From Bordetella pseudohinzii (GTDB lineage: Bacteria > Pseudomonadota > Gammaproteobacteria > Burkholderiales > Burkholderiaceae_B), in contig NZ_JHEP02000002.1 in NCBI RefSeq assembly GCF_000657795.2, positions 62,001 to 126,000 of the forward strand: DNA of 64,000 nt, written 5' to 3'. The notes under the pieces were generated by a model. It searched no databases and was not told the origin of the DNA. It worked only from the letters and a program-made list of their open reading frames with translations. This document shows, piece by piece, positions 58,745-64,000 of the stretch. The position numbers were made by a program, and so were the translations under genes. The number at the start of each line of letters is the position of its first letter. Position 1 is the stretch's first letter.

Positions 58745-59761
58745 ATGGACCATTACACGACACTGGGCGTCACCCAAGATGCCATCCCGGAAGTCATTAA
58801 GGCTGCGTACAGAGCAATGTCGCAGAAGTACCATCCGGATCGTAACCAAGGCGATGCCCTGGCGAAGGCCCGGATGCAAGCCATCAACGCTGCCTATGCG
58901 GTACTCAGTTGCCCCGATGAACGTGCCCGCTACGACCGGACATTGAGCGCGGCGGAGTCGCACAATAAATCGTCCCGGCAGACATATGCAGACGGCGAGC
59001 CAACGCGCGACTTCAGTAGTAATTCGTCAGAGGGCGAGGAATACGAACAGACTCCTTATAAGTCGGATAATCCCATGGGCTCCGGGCCAATGCCAGTGGC
59101 CCCTGAGCCCATTCGCTTGCTGCGCTCAGGAGAATACGCTGCACTGATCGTATTCACGCTCATCACAGTCCTCATCTTCGCCAAGGGGCAAGCAGGGCAG
59201 ACCCGAGGCCAGCCCCCGGCTACGCCCGCAACGGCTGCCGCCCTTATCCCTGTGCCCCCCGCCCCTCCGCGCAGAGACAATCAGCCTGCCCCTCTCTCAA
59301 TCCCGGCAGCCAAGAATTCAGCGGTTTCGTCAATTAAAGTGCTCAAAGCGCCAAATGGAGCGCCATGGCCCACAACCTCAGGATATCTCGAGGGGTACGA
59401 TTCCTCCGATTACGGTGGGTCCATCATCGATCTAGTCAATACCAATACAAAAAGCGCCTTCTTTGTAAAGCTCGTCAACACCGCCCGCAACGCGAAACAC
59501 GCCAGCCGCCACCTCTTCCTGGGCTCCCGCCAAGGCTTTTCTATTGTGAATATTGCACCGGGCAGCTACTTTCTGGCGTATCAGGATCTGATGAGCGGTG
59601 GTTACTATCGAACGGACGCTTTTAATTTGAGTCAGAAGCCGTCCCCCCAGGATCCGACGCGCCTGCAATTTACAACTGTGCGTTTTGAGTTCTCGGCCCG
59701 CTCAGGCGGCTATCTTGACTCCCATGCCATATCCGCCGCAGAGTTTCATGGAGCGCCATAA
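58745..59761 (+). CDS. J-domain membrane protein with beta-rich C-terminal domain
   Basis: A 338-residue protein. Residues 1-67 form a J-domain (HYTTLGVTQDA, the HPD at 30-32, AYAVLSCPDERARYD). An acidic/Ser-rich linker leads to one membrane helix (about 130-147), then a Pro-rich segment. The C-terminal domain (about 205-338) has WPTTSGYLEGYDSSDYGG, FFVKLVN and GSYFLAYQDLMSGGYYRTD, a beta-sandwich-like pattern I have seen attached to J-domains but cannot name. It should dock DnaK at the membrane for a local client, perhaps the two proteins encoded just upstream. Its 3' end touches an IS3-family remnant on the other strand. Confidence 0.75.
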   Translation: MDHYTTLGVTQDAIPEVIKAAYRAMSQKYHPDRNQGDALAKARMQAINAAYAVLSCPDERARYDRTLSAAESHNKSSRQTYADGEPTRDFSSNSSEGEEYEQTPYKSDNPMGSGPMPVAPEPIRLLRSGEYAALIVFTLITVLIFAKGQAGQTRGQPPATPATAAALIPVPPAPPRRDNQPAPLSIPAAKNSAVSSIKVLKAPNGAPWPTTSGYLEGYDSSDYGGSIIDLVNTNTKSAFFVKLVNTARNAKHASRHLFLGSRQGFSIVNIAPGSYFLAYQDLMSGGYYRTDAFNLSQKPSPQDPTRLQFTTVRFEFSARSGGYLDSHAISAAEFHGAP

Positions 59762-59877
59762 ACTGCGGTACCGTCTGTGGGCATTGACGCGCCCAGTTCC
59801 GCCTGCTTCAGCGCGAAAGCGATTTGTTCCTCTGAGTACTTCGACCTCGTGATGACCTGCCTCCGAGGATCACGCAT
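59746..59877 (-). pseudogene. IS3-family transposase OrfA remnant
   Basis: On the minus strand the codons from about 59,850 to 59,791 read RSKYSEEQIAFALKQAELG, the start of the helix-turn-helix OrfA of IS3-family elements (IS407/IS51-like). After that the similarity stops at ASMPTDG, so most of OrfA and all of OrfB are absent. No clear terminal inverted repeats are seen. It overlaps the last 16 bases of the J-domain gene in antisense. Confidence 0.75.
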
Positions 59878-60246
59878 CGTGGGTGACCTGCCCTGGGCCG
59901 AGCGGATGGTCAGATGCTGCACAGACAGCCCTTGATGCATCTCGACGCATGGATGCCGCCGAGATTCCAAGCGCGCGTGTCTGCCGCCAACGCGAGACAC
60001 CATCGCGGCCGGCTACCTCGTGCATGACCTCGGTTGAGTAGCAAAGCGGCCGCGGCGAGACAGCTCCAGTAATTTCCGCGAGCCGCGGCGCATTGCGCGG
60101 TATGCTGTAGTGCGATGCCGCACCGCGGACCCGGAGCCTCCCGCGCCCCACTTGGCATCGCAGGATGCGCGCCCTGGCTATCGGGCGGCCGCAATCAAGG
60201 CCCCCCTTTTCCCCATGAAGCGCCCACCCCTTTCCATGGAACCCTC
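59762..60246. other. Island edge: remnant DNA without intact genes
   Basis: This 485-base stretch between the J-domain gene and the aldehyde dehydrogenase holds the OrfA remnant and then unrecognised sequence. Several short frames are open on both strands but none resembles a known protein. I found no second copy of the tmRNA 3' end that would serve as an attachment-site repeat. Base composition returns to GC-rich toward 60,200. Confidence 0.55.
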
Positions 60247-61686
60247 ATGAGCGACTATCCCGACACTTTGCTACTCATCGACAACGAATGGCGCGAAGCC
60301 CAGGGCGGCGCGCGCATCGACGTCGTCAATCCCGCCACCGGCCAGAAGATCGGCCAGGTCGCCCGCGCCAGCCTGCAGGACCTCGATCTTGCCCTGGCGG
60401 CCGCCCAGCGCGGCTTCGAGACCTGGCGCGACATGTCCGCCCATGAGCGCTGCGGCATCATGAGCCGCGCCGCGGCCCTGTTGCGCGAGCGCGCCGACTC
60501 GGTCGCGCGCCTGCTCACCCAGGAACAGGGCAAGCCGCTGGCCGAAGCCCGCGGCGAAGTGCTTGCCGGCGCGGAGATCATCGACTGGTTCGGCAACGAG
60601 GCCCTGCGCGTCTACGGCCGCATTGTGCCCGCGCGCAACATGGCCGCGCAGCAACTCGTCATCAAGGAACCCGTGGGGCCGGTCGCGGCCTTCACGCCCT
60701 GGAACTTTCCGGTCAACCAGATCGTGCGCAAGCTCGGCGCCGCGCTGGCCGCGGGCTGCTCCTTCCTGGTGAAGGCGCCCGAGGAAACTCCCGCCTCCCC
60801 GGCTGCCCTGCTCAACTGCTTCGTCGACGCCGGCATCCCCAAAGGCGTGCTGGGGCTGGTCTTTGGCTCTCCGGCCGAAATCTCCAGCTACCTGATTCCG
60901 CACCCGGTGATACGCAAAGTCACGTTCACCGGCTCCACGCCCGTGGGCAAGGAGCTGGCCGCGCTGGCGGGCCGCCATATGAAGCGCGTCACGATGGAAC
61001 TGGGCGGCCACGCCCCCGTGATCGTGGCCGAAGACGCCGATGTCGAGCTGGCCGTGAAGGCCTCCGGCGGCGCCAAGTTCCGCAATGCCGGCCAGGTGTG
61101 CATCTCGCCGACGCGCTTTCTGGTGCACAAGAGCATCAAGGCCGAATTCGAGCGCGCCTTCGTGGCCCATGCCGAGAAACTCAAGCTGGGCGACGGCCTG
61201 GCCGAAGGCACGACGCTGGGCCCGTTGGCCAATGACCGCCGCCTGGCGGCCATGGACAAGATCATCAGGAACGCCAGCGAGAAAGGCGCTCGCCTGGCCA
61301 CCGGCGGCGCGCGGGTGGGCGGCGCCGGCAATTTCTTCGCACCGACCATCCTGACCGATGTGCCGCTCGACGCCGACGTGTTCAACGAAGAGCCCTTCGG
61401 CCCGATTGCGGCGATCCGCGGCTTCGACACCCTGGACGAGGCCATCGACGAAGCCAACCGCCTGCCCTTCGGCCTGGCCGCCTATGGTTTCACGCGGTCC
61501 ATCAAGACCGTGCATGCGCTGTCGCGCCGCCTTGAAGTCGGCATGCTGTGGGTCAACCAGCCCGCCACGCCCTCGGCCGAACTGCCCTTCGGCGGCGTCA
61601 AGGACTCGGGCTATGGTTCCGAAGGCGGCCCGGAGGCGCTGGAGGCCTATCTGGTGACCAAGGCAGTCTCGGTCGTCGGGGTCTGA
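60247..61686 (+). CDS. NAD(P)-dependent aldehyde dehydrogenase, succinate-semialdehyde dehydrogenase family
   Basis: A 479-residue aldehyde dehydrogenase. Cofactor and catalytic parts are [36 protein letters not shown] with the general-base Glu, and [12 protein letters not shown] with the nucleophile Cys. [11 protein letters not shown] and [16 protein letters not shown] follow the GabD/SSADH pattern. It probably oxidises succinate semialdehyde or a similar aldehyde. The ATG at 60,247 gives [11 protein letters not shown]; longer starts enter the remnant region. No gabT is nearby. Confidence 0.85.
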   Translation: MSDYPDTLLLIDNEWREAQGGARIDVVNPATGQKIGQVARASLQDLDLALAAAQRGFETWRDMSAHERCGIMSRAAALLRERADSVARLLTQEQGKPLAEARGEVLAGAEIIDWFGNEALRVYGRIVPARNMAAQQLVIKEPVGPVAAFTPWNFPVNQIVRKLGAALAAGCSFLVKAPEETPASPAALLNCFVDAGIPKGVLGLVFGSPAEISSYLIPHPVIRKVTFTGSTPVGKELAALAGRHMKRVTMELGGHAPVIVAEDADVELAVKASGGAKFRNAGQVCISPTRFLVHKSIKAEFERAFVAHAEKLKLGDGLAEGTTLGPLANDRRLAAMDKIIRNASEKGARLATGGARVGGAGNFFAPTILTDVPLDADVFNEEPFGPIAAIRGFDTLDEAIDEANRLPFGLAAYGFTRSIKTVHALSRRLEVGMLWVNQPATPSAELPFGGVKDSGYGSEGGPEALEAYLVTKAVSVVGV

Positions 61687-61726
61687 GACAAGCCCGCACG
61701 GGGCCGCTACGCGATGCGCCAGGCAG

Positions 61727-62251
61727 CTAGGGCAGCCACTGGCTGCCGAGCCAGCCGGGCGCCAGCAGCGCGGCCGCCCAGAGCAGGGCCGACGACCAAT
61801 TGGCCGCCTGGAAGGCGGCCGCCCGCATGCCGAAGATGCCCGCGGCCAGGGGCACGGTGGCCCTCAGGGGGCCGAAGAAGCGGCACAGCACGATGCTCAA
61901 CACGCCCCAGCGCTGCACAAAGGCCGCCGCGCGCAAGACCAGCTGCGGGCGCTGCTTGAACCAATTCCAGTGCATGACGCGCGGGCCGGCCCAGATCCCC
62001 AGGGCAAAGGACACCCAATCGCCCAGCGCCGCCCCCAGCGAAATCGCCAGCCACACTTCGGCAAAACCGGCCTGGCTCAGGCGGATGGCCGCGCCGATGG
62101 ACAGCAGGAGCGCCGTGCCCGGGATGAACAGGGCCACCAGCGGCAGGGATTTGACGAAAGCGAGCACAAAGGCCAGCGGCGCGAGCCAGGGCCCCAGCGC
62201 CGGCAACTTGGCGGCCAGGGCGGCATAGAGCGCGTGCAGCGATTCAAGCAT
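61727..62251 (-). CDS. DedA-family (VTT domain) membrane protein
   Basis: A 174-residue inner-membrane protein with a DedA/SNARE-associated core: FIPGTALLLSIGAAIRLSQ, ISLGAALGDWVSFALGIW, and RFFGPLRATVPLAAGIFGMRA with the conserved F/G-R-P-R-like segment. DedA proteins affect membrane lipid balance and proton-motive force, probably by moving lipids such as undecaprenyl phosphate. It lies 22 bases downstream of the SDR gene on the same strand. Confidence 0.82.
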   Translation of the reverse strand: MLESLHALYAALAAKLPALGPWLAPLAFVLAFVKSLPLVALFIPGTALLLSIGAAIRLSQAGFAEVWLAISLGAALGDWVSFALGIWAGPRVMHWNWFKQRPQLVLRAAAFVQRWGVLSIVLCRFFGPLRATVPLAAGIFGMRAAAFQAANWSSALLWAAALLAPGWLGSQWLP

Positions 62252-62273
62252 CTGTGCGCACAGGCCGCGGCTC

Positions 62274-63005
62274 CTAGGCCAGGCCGCCGTTGGCGCGCAG
62301 CACCTGGCCATGGACCCAGCGGCCCTCCGGACCGGCCAGGAAACCGACCACATTGGCGATATCGACCGGCTCGCCCAGGCGTTCCAGCGGCGGGGCCTTG
62401 GTGAAGGCGGCGATCTGCTCGGGCGTCTTGCCGGTGAAGAACAGCTCCGTCGCCACGGGGCCCGGCGCCACGGCGTTGACGGTGATGTCGCGGCCGCGCA
62501 TCTCCTTGGCCAGCACGCGGGTAAAGCCTTCGACCGCTGCCTTGGTCGCCACATAAATGCCATAACCCGGCAGATTGGTCGCCACCAGGGTGCTGGAGAC
62601 ATTGACGATGGCCCCGCCGGCGCGCAGCCGCTGGGCGGCCAGTCTGAGCGTATTGAATACGCCGCGCACATTGACCTCCATCATCTGGTCGAACACCGCA
62701 TCGCTGGCATTGGCCAGGGGCACGGTCTGCAGCACGCCGGCATTGTTGACCAGCACATCCAGGCCGCCCCATTCCGCCTCGACGCGCTCGAACAGCGCAG
62801 CCGCGCCGGCGGCGTCGGCCACATCGCCCTGCAAGGCGATGGCGCGGCCGCCCTGCTCGCGCAGGCTGGCCGCCAGCGCCTCGGCCTCGCCGCCGCGCGT
62901 GGCGTAGTTCAGGGCGACGGCATAGCCGTCCTTGGCCAGGCGGGTGGCGATGGCGGCGCCGATGCCGCGTGAGGCGCCGGTAATGAGTGCGCTACGGAAA
63001 GTCAT
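62274..63005 (-). CDS. Short-chain dehydrogenase/reductase
   Basis: A 243-residue classical SDR. The NAD(P)-binding TGASRGIG is at residues 9-16, NNAG near 90, the catalytic Ser in NVSS, and Y-x3-K in YGIYVATKAAVEG. The C-terminal RANGGLA is common in the 3-oxoacyl-ACP reductase-like group. The substrate cannot be predicted. It may be co-transcribed with the DedA gene. Confidence 0.85.
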   Translation of the reverse strand: MTFRSALITGASRGIGAAIATRLAKDGYAVALNYATRGGEAEALAASLREQGGRAIALQGDVADAAGAAALFERVEAEWGGLDVLVNNAGVLQTVPLANASDAVFDQMMEVNVRGVFNTLRLAAQRLRAGGAIVNVSSTLVATNLPGYGIYVATKAAVEGFTRVLAKEMRGRDITVNAVAPGPVATELFFTGKTPEQIAAFTKAPPLERLGEPVDIANVVGFLAGPEGRWVHGQVLRANGGLA

Positions 63006-63154
63006 GATGTCAGCCTCGTATTGGGATAGGCAGATGATGAGGGGCTTGCCCAGAAAGATAATCTTGCCAGTTTTGCCATCAAAGTTCCGTTGGCGTCAAC
63101 AATCCCGGGCCGGGCTTGGCTACACTGGGCCTGTCATCAAGCGCAGGAAGCCCT

Positions 63155-63475
63155 ATGAGCTGGCATGTATATCGGATACCCCCTTTGGACGCGGGCTGGA
63201 ATTTCCTGCTGACCGTGGCCGAGGCCATGGCGCTGGCCGAAACCTCGCCGGACCAGGGGCTGGCGCGCGATGATTGGCGGGCCGCTTTCAATGAGGCCCA
63301 AGCCGCGGCCGAAGACGCCGGCTGGGAAGGCGACTTCCGGGGCGAGCCGCATATCCTCATGCTGCCCCTGGCGGACGGGCTGGCGCCGGGCTTTGTCTGG
63401 AAGCAGGACAACGCCGGGCTGTGCTTCGTGGTGAGCCCCTGCGCCCTGCCCTGGCTGCAAGCCGCCCAGGGCTGA
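63155..63475 (+). CDS. Small protein of unknown function
   Basis: A 106-residue acidic protein starting MSWHVYRIPPLDAGWNFL. AGGAAG lies just upstream of the ATG at 63,155. It has no signal peptide or membrane helix; Trp and Ala are frequent, and EPHILMLPLADG and GFVWKQDNAGLCFVVSP look like beta-strands of a compact cytosolic domain. I do not recognise the family. Codon pattern fits the genome, so it is likely real. Confidence 0.65.
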   Translation: MSWHVYRIPPLDAGWNFLLTVAEAMALAETSPDQGLARDDWRAAFNEAQAAAEDAGWEGDFRGEPHILMLPLADGLAPGFVWKQDNAGLCFVVSPCALPWLQAAQG

Positions 63476-63487
63476 TCCGGCAGGCGC

Positions 63488-64000
63488 CTATTTGGCGCCG
63501 GCAATGATGTCCCGCGCATCGCGCATGCCCTGCGCCGTCATGACGCGCACGCGGTCGCGCCCCATCTCCTTGGCGTCATAGAGCGCCTTGTCGGCGCCCT
63601 TGATGACCGCGTCCAGGTTGGAGCCGTGGTCCGGATAGCGCGCCACGCCGATGGACAGCGTGATGGGGCCGCATTCCTCGACTCGCGCCTGCGCCACCGT
63701 CTGGCGCAGGCGTTCGGCGAAGGCCGCCGCGCCGGCCAGCGAGGTCTGCGGCAACAGCACCAGGAATTCGTCGCCGCCCAGCCGGGCCACGACATCGCCG
63801 CTGCGCACCAAGTCCTCCATCATGTGGCTCACCTGCGTAATCGCCAGGTCGCCGATGTGATGGCCATGCTCGTCGTTGACACGCTTGAAGTAATCGATGT
63901 CAAACGCGATGACGGCCACCGGCGCGCCCTGGGCCTTCAAGCCTTCCAGGGCGACGGCGAGGCCGCGGCGGTTCAGCGTCCCGGTCAGGGGATCGCTGGA
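63488..64000 (-). CDS. GGDEF-domain protein, C-terminal part (cut by window edge)
   Basis: The C-terminal 170 residues of a diguanylate cyclase; the gene runs off the right end. DPLTGTLNRR opens the GGDEF domain, FDIDYFKRVNDEHGHHIGD follows, and the active site reads RLGGDEFLVLLPQ, so the catalytic GGDEF is intact. It should make c-di-GMP from GTP. An RxxD inhibitory site is not obvious in the visible part. The sensory N-terminus is not visible. A c-di-GMP-dependent synthase is encoded about 12 kb upstream, but a link is only possible. Confidence 0.9.
   Translation of the reverse strand, partial: SSDPLTGTLNRRGLAVALEGLKAQGAPVAVIAFDIDYFKRVNDEHGHHIGDLAITQVSHMMEDLVRSGDVVARLGGDEFLVLLPQTSLAGAAAFAERLRQTVAQARVEECGPITLSIGVARYPDHGSNLDAVIKGADKALYDAKEMGRDRVRVMTAQGMRDARDIIAGAK

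Noticed and set aside
60115-60246. N-terminal extension of the aldehyde dehydrogenase
   Set aside because: It encodes low-complexity sequence at the island edge; the normal family start is at 60,247.
59762-60246. Search for a second copy of the ssrA 3' end as an attachment site
   Set aside because: No stretch resembling the T-arm and CCA end of ssrA was found here, so a bounded island cannot be claimed.

Overview
The window is a GC-rich, gene-dense chromosomal segment of a beta-proteobacterium of the order Burkholderiales, most likely family Alcaligenaceae and close to Bordetella or Achromobacter. The evidence is the tmRNA tag ANDERFALAA, the short OmpA without a beta-barrel next to gyrA, a GyrA with Gln83-Ser84, the etfB-etfA/acyl-CoA dehydrogenase cluster and the long gyrA-serC-pheA-hisC-tyrA-aroA-cmk-rpsA-ihfB run. 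No rRNA, tRNA, CRISPR array or intact mobile element is visible.

Layout. (1) 1-4,063: phenylacetyl-CoA epoxidase operon paaABCDE (paaE cut by the window edge) with the divergent repressor gene paaX, a clear sigma70 promoter and a direct-repeat operator candidate. (2) 4,033-13,514: housekeeping and single genes: nnrE, ycaC, orn, an M48 protease overlapping rsgA, a Hyi-type isomerase, a CoA-type Nudix hydrolase, rplS, an EamA transporter, a small membrane protein and a radical SAM protein. (3) 13,699-20,542: one continuous sulfate operon running sbp-cysT-cysW-cysA-cysH-cysD-cysN, with an APS-type reductase. (4) 20,715-29,096: 1-Cys peroxiredoxin, acyl-CoA dehydrogenase, AspT-like transporter, etfBA, histone-deacetylase-like hydrolase and, divergently, mltB. 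(5) 29,149-45,439: a minus-strand block of about 16 kb from gyrA down to cysM. It combines DNA supercoiling, serine and aromatic amino acid synthesis, ribosomal protein S1, IHF-beta, LPS quality control (LapAB) and heptose synthesis. (6) 45,831-47,882: ompA, ubiG, gph.

(7) 48,043-55,545 is the most interesting accessory locus: a truncated wecB (nfrC) fragment, a BcsB-like periplasmic co-polymerase, an NfrB-like family 2 glycosyltransferase with a C-terminal MshEN-type c-di-GMP-binding tail, an NfrA-like TPR/outer-membrane protein, and a convergent DUF4434-type lipoprotein. Together these look like a c-di-GMP-controlled exopolysaccharide synthesis and export machine related to the N4-phage-receptor (Nfr) system, but with a BcsB-like partner and a broken sugar epimerase gene. 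(8) 55,821-57,481: an MFS transporter and ssrA. (9) 57,482-60,246: a region that reads as less GC-rich, directly downstream of ssrA. It carries three unfamiliar genes (zinc-ribbon/TM protein, two-TM protein, J-domain/TM protein with a beta-rich tail) and ends in an IS3-family transposase remnant, so it is probably a relic of a tmRNA-site island. (10) 60,247-64,000: aldehyde dehydrogenase, DedA protein, SDR oxidoreductase, a small unknown protein and the C-terminal half of a GGDEF protein cut by the window edge.

Starts were adjusted where a Shine-Dalgarno sequence, an ATGA overlap or family length argued for it. All product assignments come from reading motifs and recalled family features, not from database searches.
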